From: Blastocatellia bacterium
GTDB taxonomy: Bacteria; Acidobacteriota; Blastocatellia; Pyrinomonadales; Pyrinomonadaceae
NCBI GenBank assembly: GCA_013697915.1
Contig: JACCVY010000119.1
Location: 1-64,000 of the forward strand
Direction of reading: 5' to 3'
Length of the DNA: 64,000 bases
The translations under genes and the position numbers were made by a program. Below the pieces are notes generated by a model. It was not told the origin of the DNA and ran no database searches. It saw nothing but the letters and a program-made list of their open reading frames with translations. Positions 47,965 through 57,012 of the stretch are shown here, one piece after another (positions within the stretch are counted from its first letter, which is position 1; every line of letters begins with the position of its first letter).

Positions 47965-49950
47965 GTGGACCAAAACCGCGGCGAATTCTTAATAGAGATT
48001 GAGGAGCTGATTGAAAAGGTTTTTTCCGACCTTGATCAGCTGCGCGAAAACTCTGCCAACCAAAACAGTCGCCGCCAATCAATCGATCAGCTCTTCCGGC
48101 ACGTTCATAGCGTTAAGGGTTTATCTGCCGCGGTCGGCCTGGAAGCCGTCAGCCACATCGCCCATGAGCTTGAAACTCTGCTGGACGGTTTACGACTGGG
48201 TCGGGTCGCGGTTGACGAACAAGTTTTGCAGATATCCGAAAACGCCGTGGACGCGCTGGCTGAAAGCCTGGGCCTCGCGGCGAGCGGCATTGTCGAGCCG
48301 TCGCGCCGCGCGCTGTTCGATCAACTCCAATCTGCTGCCCGCGGTGGTGAATCGAGTGCCCATCCTGACGCACTTCTGGAAAACATTCCTTCCGACATTT
48401 GGCAATCGTTAAGCGAAGCCGAGAAGCAACGGCTGGTGAGCGTTGCTCGAGAAGGCACTCCCCTTTTTGTGGTGGTTGCGAGTTTCGCGATTACAAGTTT
48501 TGACGAAGAGTTTTTCCGGCTAAAAGAAGCACTGGCGCAAATCGGAGAAGTGATTGCGACTTCGCCAACCGTCGATGCCGAGCATTCAGATCGAGTCAAC
48601 TTCCGCATTCTATATGCGAGCTCGGCAACTACCGCCGATCTACAGAACTGTATCGCCGGATGCGCCGGAGAGATTACGAAAGTCGAGCGCAGTGAACTTT
48701 CCGGGCCAGTCGCAGGACAACAGCAACCCATCACGCCAGCGGCCGGCACAGTCTCGGCTTCCGCGCTCGCCAATTTTGTGCGCACCGATCTGGCGAAACT
48801 TGATCATCTTATTTCCTCAACACACGAACTGTTTCGCGCCACGGCAAACGCTTTAGGGATAGCTGTTGCGCAAAAACAGACGAGCAAAAAGACGCGCGAA
48901 CAACTGCAATCGCTCGATGAAACCATTCGTGCATCTTTCATGGACCTTGAAAATGAGCTGATAAACTTGCGCCTGGTTTCGCTCGGTCCCACTTTGCAAA
49001 GGGCCATGCGCTCGGGCCGAACGGCGGCGCGATCGACCGGAAAAGAGATCGATTTTGAGATTACCGGAAAAGATTTGCGAGTGGACAAGGTGCTTGCTGA
49101 CGCCCTGGCGGATCCGCTCATTCACATGATCCGCAATGCAGTTGATCATGGAATCGAGCCGGCGGATGAACGAAGGCGACTCGGTAAGGAAGGTCGCGGC
49201 CGGATTAGCATCGAGGCAATTAGCGAAGGCGCTCAGTCGCGCATTCGCATTAACGACGATGGCCGCGGCATCGATCCTGCGGTGGTTTCAGCGGCGGCTA
49301 CTCGCCTGGGAATTGTAAGCGAACCGGCGGAGCTGGATTTCGAGCGCAGTGTGCGCCTCATCTTTCGGGCCGGCTTCTCCACGCTTGCGTCGGCCAGCGA
49401 CGTGTCCGGACGCGGCGTCGGTCTTGATGTGGTGGAGACAGCCGTAGAGCAAGTCGGCGGGGAGTTAAGAGTATCCAGCAAGCCGGGCGCGGGAACGACT
49501 TTCGAGATTCGCCTGCCGGTAACGTTGGGATTGTTATCGGCCGCGGTGCTGGTTGCGAACGGTAGTCGTTACTGCATTCCGGCAAACCAGATCGTGAACA
49601 TCGGCGGCGCCGTTCGCGAAAAGAAGCGCATTAAGAACGCGCAAACTGACGGCGACGACGAGCCAGTGAATCTGAGTGAACTGCTGGGACAATCTTCCGC
49701 GCCTAAGCGTTCGAAAAAGAGCGCGCAGCAAGTTACTTGTCAGCTTTCAGAATCGCAGCAGCAAGCGAACGGGGATTCGAGAAGAGACGTGCGGCTGGTC
49801 GTTGATGAGGTTGCAGGGACCGAGGAAGTTTTAGTGCGGAGTCTCGGCCGACACAGCGGGCGCTGGTATGGCGTGGCCGGCGCTACTGAATTGCGCGATG
49901 GAACAATTGCGTTGGTGCTGGATCTGTCGCGTCTGTTAAGTGCCACTTGA
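47965..49950 (+). CDS. cheA: CheA-type histidine kinase
   Basis: 661 residues, GTG start. The N-terminal Hpt domain has phosphoryl histidine H48 in RHVHSVKGLSA. A variable region is followed by a dimerisation helix pair (about 270-345). The HATPase domain (about 350-510) has the N-box HMIRNAVDHGIEPADERR, DDGRGIDP, SDVSGRGVGLDVV and GAGTTFEIRLPVTLGLL. A C-terminal CheW-like domain spans about 515-655. No response regulator, receptor or methyltransferase gene is adjacent, so it may serve a non-flagellar or scattered chemosensory pathway. Confidence 0.9.
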   Translation: MDQNRGEFLIEIEELIEKVFSDLDQLRENSANQNSRRQSIDQLFRHVHSVKGLSAAVGLEAVSHIAHELETLLDGLRLGRVAVDEQVLQISENAVDALAESLGLAASGIVEPSRRALFDQLQSAARGGESSAHPDALLENIPSDIWQSLSEAEKQRLVSVAREGTPLFVVVASFAITSFDEEFFRLKEALAQIGEVIATSPTVDAEHSDRVNFRILYASSATTADLQNCIAGCAGEITKVERSELSGPVAGQQQPITPAAGTVSASALANFVRTDLAKLDHLISSTHELFRATANALGIAVAQKQTSKKTREQLQSLDETIRASFMDLENELINLRLVSLGPTLQRAMRSGRTAARSTGKEIDFEITGKDLRVDKVLADALADPLIHMIRNAVDHGIEPADERRRLGKEGRGRISIEAISEGAQSRIRINDDGRGIDPAVVSAAATRLGIVSEPAELDFERSVRLIFRAGFSTLASASDVSGRGVGLDVVETAVEQVGGELRVSSKPGAGTTFEIRLPVTLGLLSAAVLVANGSRYCIPANQIVNIGGAVREKKRIKNAQTDGDDEPVNLSELLGQSSAPKRSKKSAQQVTCQLSESQQQANGDSRRDVRLVVDEVAGTEEVLVRSLGRHSGRWYGVAGATELRDGTIALVLDLSRLLSAT

Positions 49951-49992
49951 CGGCCCCAATGTTCACACCGGCTTTGCAAAGCTGAGTCGACC

Positions 49993-50137
49993 AAAGAGCG
50001 GGGGCAAGCCCACCTTCCCGACCTCGAGACCCTTAGGACTTGCGCGATTAATTTCACGTTGAGAGCCTTTCAGGCGCAATCAAAACCTCACCTCCTATCA
50101 GCTCGAGGTTAGGAAGGTGGGCTTGCCCCCGCTCTTT
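49993..50137 (+). mobile_element. MITE-like palindromic element, copy B
   Basis: 145 bp with 26-bp perfect inverted ends (49993-50018 and 50112-50137; left end begins AAAGAGCGGGGGCAAGCCC). The interior matches copy A (45311-45454), including TTTCACGTTGA and TCAGCTCGAGGTT. The stems differ from copy A at paired positions. It sits between the convergent cheA and amidase genes and ends in a T-run, so it might also terminate transcription. Confidence 0.72.
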
Positions 50138-50166
50138 TTCTGCGGCCTAACACTTTTTGTGCCAAG

Positions 50167-51960
50167 TCACACCCAATCCATTTTTGGATGCATCGTGTGC
50201 CACTGCGTGGCTTTCTCAAAAGCCAGCGCCACTCGCAGCGGCGCACCTTCGTCGTACAGTCCACCCGTAAACATGATTGATTGCGGCAAGCCTTTGGGAA
50301 AACCGCAGGGCACGCAAACCGCTGGATGGCCGGTCAGGTTTGTAATCAGCAAACTGAGACTTCCCGGCGCGGGCGAAACGAAAACGTCCCAATGCGACAT
50401 CAGCTCATCCATCTGCTGCATCAAGAGCCGGCGCGCGCGTTGCGCCCGGATGTATTCGACGGCAGGAATGAAACGCGAACTGCGAAATGTGTTGGGCCAA
50501 TCAGACGGATCTTGTCCGGAAAGCTGATTGATGGCGCCGCTGCGCGTGATGTCGTCAAAAGCAGTAGCTGCTTCCGCGACCAGAATGATCCGCAACGCGC
50601 CAATGGGAAACTTAGGTAACTCGATAGGCTGTAGGTTCGCGCCGGCAGCTTTCAAAGCGTCGATTGACTGTTGATAGATCGTTTTTCGTTCGGCGTCAGT
50701 TTGCTGATCGAACTCTGTTTTCAAATACCCGATGCGCATGGCCGCGAGCGGCCGGTCCGGTTGCCAGTTGAATGGCACATCGCCCACCGTCAGATCGCGT
50801 CCGTCTGGTCCATACGCCGCGTTGAGAGCTGCGGCGCAGTCTTCAACACTGCGACAGATTGGACCAATCTTGTCCATGGTCCAACTGAGGCCCATTGCGC
50901 CGTACCGGCTGATGCGCCCATAAGTCGGCCGCAGCCCAACAACGCCGCAGCGCGAAGACGGCGAAATGATCGATCCTAAAGTTTCCGTGCCGATCGAAAA
51001 GCCTACGAGCCCAGCGGCCGTGGCAGCGGCCGGCCCGGCCGATGAACCGCTCGAGCCGGTCTTTTCTTCATCAACTTGCCACGGATTTCTGGTCATGCCG
51101 GCAAACCAGCGGCCACCCTGCGCCAGCGCCCCCATCGATAGTTTCGCTACCAGCACGGCGCCCGCGTCGCGCAGACGTTCGACTACGGTTGCGTCATAGT
51201 CGATCACTTGATCGCGATACGGTTCTGCGCCCCAGGTCGTTTTGATTCCTTTGGTGGCGAACAGATCTTTTGCGCCCCAGGGAATGCCGTGCAGCGGCCC
51301 GCGGTATTTCCCCGCCTTAATTTCGCGCTCAGTTTCCGTGGCCTGCGCGAGCGCAAGCTCTTCTGTCAGCGTGACTACGCAATTGAGTTTTGGGCCATAC
51401 TTTTTTAGACGCGCCAAATACATCTTCGTCAACTCAACCGGCGAAACTTTGCGAGCTCGAATCAAGGCAGCAAGCTGCGGCACTGTAGCGAACGCCAGAT
51501 CTTCAATGGCGTTGAATGCCGTAACGTCAACGTGGCTGAATTTGATTTTGGTCGCTTTTGAGTTGAACTTTTTGCCGGGCAGCGCCGGATGAAACAGCGT
51601 CGCGGGTTCGGTATCAAGCGGGATGTCGATTTTGCGCAGCGCTTCATAGCGATCGAGGTTGGTGCTGACGTTTTGCAGCGCCATCGCTTCTTGTGCATCT
51701 GTCAATTCAATGCCGATCAGCTTCTCGGTCTGCTGCAACATCTCTTTCGTCACGCGCAACGGCGTAGGCGAAGGTGATGGTGAAGGGAGCGGCGTTGCTG
51801 TGGGCGACGGTGTCTGCGCCAACGTGCTAATCGGCAGATGCGGCGCGACTATCATTGCCGCGCCGAGGGCCGGAACGAGTTTGACAAACGACCGGCGGTT
51901 GAGAGAGTTGGATCCGCGATCTTCTGGTTGCGACTTTGACTTGGGTTTATTTCTGCTCAT
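50167..51960 (-). CDS. Tat-exported amidase (amidase signature family)
   Basis: 597 residues. A twin-arginine signal (NRRSFVKLVPALGAAMIVA) is followed by a Pro/Ser/Thr linker (about 50-70). The amidase signature domain has the catalytic lysine in GIPWGAKDLFATKG and the Gly/Ser-rich SSGSSAGPAAATAAG with GTETLGSIISPSSRCGVVG. GatA-like fold, but export argues against tRNA amidotransfer. It probably hydrolyses an amide in the periplasm; the substrate is unknown. Confidence 0.9.
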   Translation of the reverse strand: MSRNKPKSKSQPEDRGSNSLNRRSFVKLVPALGAAMIVAPHLPISTLAQTPSPTATPLPSPSPSPTPLRVTKEMLQQTEKLIGIELTDAQEAMALQNVSTNLDRYEALRKIDIPLDTEPATLFHPALPGKKFNSKATKIKFSHVDVTAFNAIEDLAFATVPQLAALIRARKVSPVELTKMYLARLKKYGPKLNCVVTLTEELALAQATETEREIKAGKYRGPLHGIPWGAKDLFATKGIKTTWGAEPYRDQVIDYDATVVERLRDAGAVLVAKLSMGALAQGGRWFAGMTRNPWQVDEEKTGSSGSSAGPAAATAAGLVGFSIGTETLGSIISPSSRCGVVGLRPTYGRISRYGAMGLSWTMDKIGPICRSVEDCAAALNAAYGPDGRDLTVGDVPFNWQPDRPLAAMRIGYLKTEFDQQTDAERKTIYQQSIDALKAAGANLQPIELPKFPIGALRIILVAEAATAFDDITRSGAINQLSGQDPSDWPNTFRSSRFIPAVEYIRAQRARRLLMQQMDELMSHWDVFVSPAPGSLSLLITNLTGHPAVCVPCGFPKGLPQSIMFTGGLYDEGAPLRVALAFEKATQWHTMHPKMDWV

Positions 51961-52074
51961 CGCTTTTCCGACCTTTTCATAAGCCCTCCCTGATTGTCGG
52001 GCTACTACTCCGCGCCCACCTATTCTCGGGAGGGGTTGTCACCAAACTGCGCACTTTTCGCGCTGCGCGCTCAT

Positions 52075-52106
52075 TGCGGGCGAGACGCCCGCGGTCCCAG
52101 TATTCA
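52075..52106 (-). repeat. Stop-codon-linked palindrome, copy 1
   Basis: On the minus strand the TGA of the histidine phosphatase gene is followed directly by ATACTGGGACCGCGGGCG and then CGCCCGCA. The same 32-bp unit follows the stop codon of the PD40 gene at 58096-58126 on the plus strand. Confidence 0.65.
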
Positions 52107-52637
52107 CTGCGTCATTCCCTGTCCACTCGCAGGCATCGGACTGCCATATTTCATCTTTAGCAACTTCGCCTTACCGACTCGGTAAATGGTAACGATATAT
52201 AGATTGTCAAATTCAGTTTCCGGAATGATCGGAAGTTGTGGGCCACCGAGCGCGGCAATAATTTCCGGGACCATGTTGTCGTGCCCGGCAACGAATACGA
52301 CGTCGCCATTGTGTTGCGCGCGAATCTGTTTCACTAGCTCAGCGGTGTTTTTCGCATCGACAGTTGTGGGCGCTAGTCCAAGCTTGTCCGCGAGTGTTTT
52401 CACAGTCTGCTGCGTGCGTTTGTATTGAGTCGCGTAGACTGCCTTGATGCCGGCGTCGCCAAACATGCGCGCCAGTTCCTGCGCTCGTGCTTGTCCGGCG
52501 GGACTCAAATCCGGATTGGGATTAGCCGGTTCAATATTTTTCTCCGCGTGGCGAACCAGAATGATCGTCGTCATTGGCCGTTCAAAAGTTGAAAAGTATG
52601 CAAATAGCACCACCGCCCCCAGCACGGCAAACAGCAT
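52104..52637 (-). CDS. Membrane-anchored histidine phosphatase
   Basis: 177 residues. An N-terminal membrane helix (MLFAVLGAVVLFAYF) is followed by the phosphoglycerate-mutase-like fold. The active-site RH is R29-H30 (LVRHAEK), with R74 (QYKRTQQT) and H119 (FVAGHDNMVPE) completing the pocket. It is likely a broad phosphatase of SixA/GpmB type; the substrate is unknown. An internal methionine (MTTIILVRHAE) could give a soluble form. Confidence 0.83.
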   Translation of the reverse strand: MLFAVLGAVVLFAYFSTFERPMTTIILVRHAEKNIEPANPNPDLSPAGQARAQELARMFGDAGIKAVYATQYKRTQQTVKTLADKLGLAPTTVDAKNTAELVKQIRAQHNGDVVFVAGHDNMVPEIIAALGGPQLPIIPETEFDNLYIVTIYRVGKAKLLKMKYGSPMPASGQGMTQ

Positions 52638-52886
52638 GATGAAGACCAGTGCGGTGCGAAGCCGTGGTCGTGGTTCGGGATTATCTTGAGCCAGAATTAG
52701 CCTGCTTTCACTGCGCTAAGGTTGGTCGAACGGTCGCTTAAGATAACACTCGCGTCCCCGGAATTCGAAATTTTTCGCTCTGCCTTAGTTATGGCTGACC
52801 GTCGCAAAGGCCAGATGCAAACCGCTCGCGAAGATGTTAGTCTATGAGCAAAAGCACACCGCCAGCAGGTCAACCCTGTCGCAGTT

Positions 52887-55800
52887 TTGTCCTTAGCAGA
52901 GGTGAAAGAATTGGTTCAGACCAGCACGGATTTATCAGAAATTATTGCCGAAAATTTTGGGGCTAACGCCACTTACGTCGAGGGTCTGCTCAGTCGTTTC
53001 CGCAGCAATCCGGAATTGGTTGATGAGTCGTGGCGGGCGTACTTCACAGAGTTATTAGGGGATGGCGCCGGCAACGAAGCCGCAACCGTGATCAGCACAG
53101 CCCGCGATGCGCGCGAAGCGCAGTCAACAGATAACGGCGCCGGCGAGACTGCGGCCGCGAAAGCTCCGGCGAGAGCGGCGGAAGCGACTGCACCGGCAAA
53201 AGCAGCAACGACACCGGGAACCAAACCCGCCGTTGCATCTACGACCGAACAAGTTGACGTGATTCCGATTCGCGGCGCGGCGCTGAAGATTGTCGAGAAC
53301 ATGGACGCCAGCCTGGCGGTGCCGACGGCAACTTCACAACGCCGCATTCCGGTAAAACTTCTCGACGAAAATCGCCGCATAATCAATGAGTATCTTCAGG
53401 AAAACGATCGCGGCAAAGTTTCCTACACGCACCTGATCGCCTGGGCATCGCTGCGCGCGCTCGATGAGTTTCCGCAACTCAACGATGGCTACGAAACCGT
53501 TGCTGGCGCGCCCGCACGCATCCGTCGCGTGCAAGTCAATCTCGGCGTCGCAATCGATTTAACTAAAAAGGACGGGACGCGCACTTTGCTCGTTCCCAAT
53601 ATCAAGGATGCAGGCAAACTGCGGTTTCCCGAGTTTGTTAAGGCTTATGACGATGTCATCAAGCGCGCGCGTGAAGGCAAGCTTCAGATTGCCGACTTTC
53701 AAGGCACAACCATTTCGCTTACGAACCCGGGCACGATCGGCACCGTTGCTTCTACGCCGCGTTTGATGGTGGGCCAATCGCTGATCATCGCCACCGGCGC
53801 TATTGAATACCCCGCCGAATATCAGGCCATGGCGCCCGAAGCGCTGTCGCAACTGGGTATTTCAAAAGCAATCACCATCAGCAGCACCTACGATCACCGC
53901 ATCGTCCAGGGCGCAGAATCAGGCGCGTTTCTGGCGCAGGTCCACGAGCTGATTCTCGGCCAGCATAAATTCTACGACGATATTTTTACCTCCCTGGGCA
54001 TTGCGCATGTGCCTTTCCGTTGGAGCACGGATAGGAATCCTTTGCTCCTGCCCGGAGACCAAACGCGCGAGCAAACGATCAAAGAAGCGCGGGTGATGGA
54101 ACTAATCAACTCCTACCGCGTGCGTGGCCATCTGCTTGCCGATATCGATCCGCTGCATGCGATGCCGGTGCTCTATCATCCGGAACTCGACATTCAAACT
54201 TACGGGTTGACGATTTGGGATCTCGACCGCGAGTTCATCACTGGCGGATTGGCAGGCACCGAAAGCGCAACCCTGCGCGAGATCCTTGGGATTCTCCAAC
54301 GCGCCTATTGCGGCAAAGTCGGCATCGAATATCGTCACATTCAAAGCAAAGAAGAAAAGGTTTGGCTGCGTGAACAAATCCGTCGCGAGCTGGTGCAGCC
54401 GGAACCAATCACTGTCGAAATCAAGAAGCAGTTGCTTTGGAAACTGATCTCAGCCGAGCAGTTCGAACGCTTTCTGCACACAAAATATCTGGGGCAGAAA
54501 CGCTTTTCCCTTGAAGGCAGCGAAACGATTATTCCACTGCTTGATCAGTTGATCCTGGGCGCTGCGGCGCGCGGCGTCGAAGACATTACATTGGGCATGG
54601 CCCATCGCGGGCGTCTTAACGTGCTGGCAAATGTGATCGGAAATTTCTGTGAACGCATTTTTGCTTCATTTGAAGGTTCAGTGCATCCGTCATTTCCGGC
54701 CGACGAAGGTGACGTGAAATATCACCAGGGCGCAGTGGGCGAACGAGACACCCCCGATGGCAAGAAAGTTAAGTTGACCTTGTCACCGAATCCCAGCCAT
54801 CTCGAGGCTGTCGATCCGGTGGTCGAAGGAATGGTGCGAGCCAAACAGGACGAGTTGCGCGGGCGGCTCGGAATGCCGCGTGAAGAAGCGATCGATCGCG
54901 CGTTGCCCGTGCTACTGCATGGTGACGCTGCGTTTGCCGGCCAGGGCGTGGTGATGGAAACGCTCAACCTCGCCAGTCTCAAGGGCTACCGCACTGGCGG
55001 CACGATTCACATCATCATCAATAACCAGATCGGTTTCACAACTTCTCCGGAAGCCGGGCGCTCCACAATTTATTCAACCGACGTCGCGCGCATGACACAG
55101 TTGCCGATCTTTCACATCAATGGTGACGATCCGGAAGCCGTTTATCGCGCGTTGCGCATCGCACTCGATTATCGTCAGGAGTTTAATAAAGACGTTGTGC
55201 TCGACGTGGTCGGTTTTCGTAAGCTGGGGCATAACGAAACTGACGAGCCAAGCTATACCCAGCCGCTGATGTACCAGCGCGTGAAGGCCCATCCGGGCGT
55301 TCGCACAATTTATTCTCGTCGCTTGATCAAGGAAGGCGTCATAAGTGAAGTTGAATTAGACGCGCTGATAGCGGAACGCATCGGCCGCTACGAAGAAGCG
55401 CTCGCACGCGCCAAGGAAGTTGTGGTGAAGCAGGATAAAACCGCGACCGTCAGGATCATCGAGGAACGCGACGGTTCAGAAATTGTCGAAACGGCAGTGA
55501 GCGCGGATGTTATCAACACCATCGGCCAGAAGATTGCCGTTGTGCCCCAGGACTTTCATGTCAATCCAAAAATGGTGGGCCAACTCGCGCGGCGCGCCAA
55601 AATGGGGTCGGGTGAGTTGCCGATTGATTGGGCGTTCGCCGAAGCGGTTGCCTTTGGTTCGGTGGTTATTGACGGCACACGCGTGCGCTTGAGTGGTCAA
55701 GATTCCGGACGCGGCACTTTCAGTCAACGCCATGCTGTCTTATACGACACGCAAACTGGACGGTCATGGGCACCGCTGTCTGAACTAAAATCCTCGTCGT

Positions 55801-56663
55801 CCGAGAACGCGCGTTTTGAAGTTTTTGATAGTTCGCTTTCTGAAGAAGGCGTGCTTGGATTTGAGTACGGCTATTCGGTTATCTCGCGCGAAGCATTGGT
55901 GCTGTGGGAAGCGCAGTTTGGCGATTTTGGCAACGGGGCGCAGACGATCATCGATCAGTACATCGCCGCCTCCGAAGATAAATGGAAACAGACATCACGC
56001 TTAACGATGCTGTTGCCGCACGGTTATGAAGGACAGGGGCCGGAACATTCCAGCGCGCGGCTCGAGCGTTATCTGCAGTTATGCGCCGAGAATAATTTGC
56101 AGGTTTGTTATCCGACCACGCCCGCGCAGTATTTTCATTTGCTGCGCAGACAAGTGAAGCCGGGAATGGAGCAACCGCTAATCGTCATCACTCCCAAGAG
56201 CCTGCTGCGTCTGCCGGCGGCGGCGTCAGCAATCGCAGACTTCACCAGCGGCGGCTTCCAACCGGTGATTGACGACAAAGAAATAACCGAGGCCGGTGCG
56301 GTCAAGCGCGTGGTGCTGTGCAGCGGCAAGGTCTATTACGATCTTATTGAGGCGCGGAAGAAAACTGAAGCCGCCGGCGTTGCCATAGTTCGGGTCGAGC
56401 AGTTTTACCCGTTTCCGCTGGCGCGCTTGCGTGAAGTGTTAGCGCGTTACCCGCAAGCGAAACAACTTGTATGGGCGCAGGAAGAGCCGAAGAACATGGG
56501 CGGCTGGACCTTTGTCGAGCCGCGGCTGGAGAAGCTTGTTCCCGTCTGCGAGCGTCCAATTTATGTTGGCCGTGCGGCTTCGGCGAGTCCGGCAACTGGC
56601 TCGTATCACATTCATCAGGCGGAGCAGGCGAAGTTGGTGTCGGAAGCACTGACCATTGGCTAG
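52887..56663 (+). CDS. kgd: Multifunctional 2-oxoglutarate dehydrogenase (E2-E1 fusion)
   Basis: 1258 residues, TTG start. The N-terminal SucA segment (YVEGLLSRFRSNPELVDESW) is followed by an Ala/Pro linker (about 75-125). An E2-type acyltransferase domain comes next (about 140-345, ending in STYDHRIVQGAESG). The thiamine-dependent E1 occupies about 400-1250 (GMAHRGRLNVLAN, HGDAAFAGQGVVMETL, GHNETDEPSYTQP, LPHGYEGQGPEHSSAR). No lipoyl domain. This is the Kgd/OdhA arrangement best known from Actinobacteria, producing succinyl-CoA with a separate lipoylated E2. It works in the TCA cycle after icd. Confidence 0.95.
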   Translation: MSLAEVKELVQTSTDLSEIIAENFGANATYVEGLLSRFRSNPELVDESWRAYFTELLGDGAGNEAATVISTARDAREAQSTDNGAGETAAAKAPARAAEATAPAKAATTPGTKPAVASTTEQVDVIPIRGAALKIVENMDASLAVPTATSQRRIPVKLLDENRRIINEYLQENDRGKVSYTHLIAWASLRALDEFPQLNDGYETVAGAPARIRRVQVNLGVAIDLTKKDGTRTLLVPNIKDAGKLRFPEFVKAYDDVIKRAREGKLQIADFQGTTISLTNPGTIGTVASTPRLMVGQSLIIATGAIEYPAEYQAMAPEALSQLGISKAITISSTYDHRIVQGAESGAFLAQVHELILGQHKFYDDIFTSLGIAHVPFRWSTDRNPLLLPGDQTREQTIKEARVMELINSYRVRGHLLADIDPLHAMPVLYHPELDIQTYGLTIWDLDREFITGGLAGTESATLREILGILQRAYCGKVGIEYRHIQSKEEKVWLREQIRRELVQPEPITVEIKKQLLWKLISAEQFERFLHTKYLGQKRFSLEGSETIIPLLDQLILGAAARGVEDITLGMAHRGRLNVLANVIGNFCERIFASFEGSVHPSFPADEGDVKYHQGAVGERDTPDGKKVKLTLSPNPSHLEAVDPVVEGMVRAKQDELRGRLGMPREEAIDRALPVLLHGDAAFAGQGVVMETLNLASLKGYRTGGTIHIIINNQIGFTTSPEAGRSTIYSTDVARMTQLPIFHINGDDPEAVYRALRIALDYRQEFNKDVVLDVVGFRKLGHNETDEPSYTQPLMYQRVKAHPGVRTIYSRRLIKEGVISEVELDALIAERIGRYEEALARAKEVVVKQDKTATVRIIEERDGSEIVETAVSADVINTIGQKIAVVPQDFHVNPKMVGQLARRAKMGSGELPIDWAFAEAVAFGSVVIDGTRVRLSGQDSGRGTFSQRHAVLYDTQTGRSWAPLSELKSSSSENARFEVFDSSLSEEGVLGFEYGYSVISREALVLWEAQFGDFGNGAQTIIDQYIAASEDKWKQTSRLTMLLPHGYEGQGPEHSSARLERYLQLCAENNLQVCYPTTPAQYFHLLRRQVKPGMEQPLIVITPKSLLRLPAAASAIADFTSGGFQPVIDDKEITEAGAVKRVVLCSGKVYYDLIEARKKTEAAGVAIVRVEQFYPFPLARLREVLARYPQAKQLVWAQEEPKNMGGWTFVEPRLEKLVPVCERPIYVGRAASASPATGSYHIHQAEQAKLVSEALTIG

Positions 56664-56718
56664 GTGTCTTTTTGCGCCAGCAATAACAGCTTGACCCAAA
56701 AGTCCTTTGTTGGTTCGC

Positions 56719-56913
56719 TTCGGCTTTGCCGCCTGATGTGCGGCGGTGGCTATGACCCGCCGGAGATAGGCACTTACATTTTTGGGCTATGCCCTTGTGC
56801 GGCCTTTGGGCCAATAACTCGAAGGGCTAAGCCCAGACCAAGGGCGCAGCCCGGGATAATCTAGCTGCTTTCGGCGGGGCATAGCCCGCCGCACATCCGG
56901 CGGCAGAGCCGAA
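56719..56913. repeat. 195-bp palindromic element between kgd and PD40 gene
   Basis: The left arm starts TTCGGCTTTGCCGCC (56719) and the right arm ends GGCGGCAGAGCCGAA (56913); about 44 bp at each end are inverted copies with a few mismatches. Inner short hairpins read GGGCTATGCCC and GGGCTAAGCCC. The arm has the same double-hairpin plan as the repeat at 42026. AGCTATAAACTTCT (56953-56966) after it equals 46520-46533. The 349-bp gap 56664-57012 holds no gene. Confidence 0.6.
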
Positions 56914-57012
56914 CTTGACATGGCCCATGATATTTAAGGTAAACCTCCACCAAGCTATAAACTTCTGCCCCACTGGAGCGAAGCAACGAGCATATTCTGC
57001 TGCAGTTCCCAC

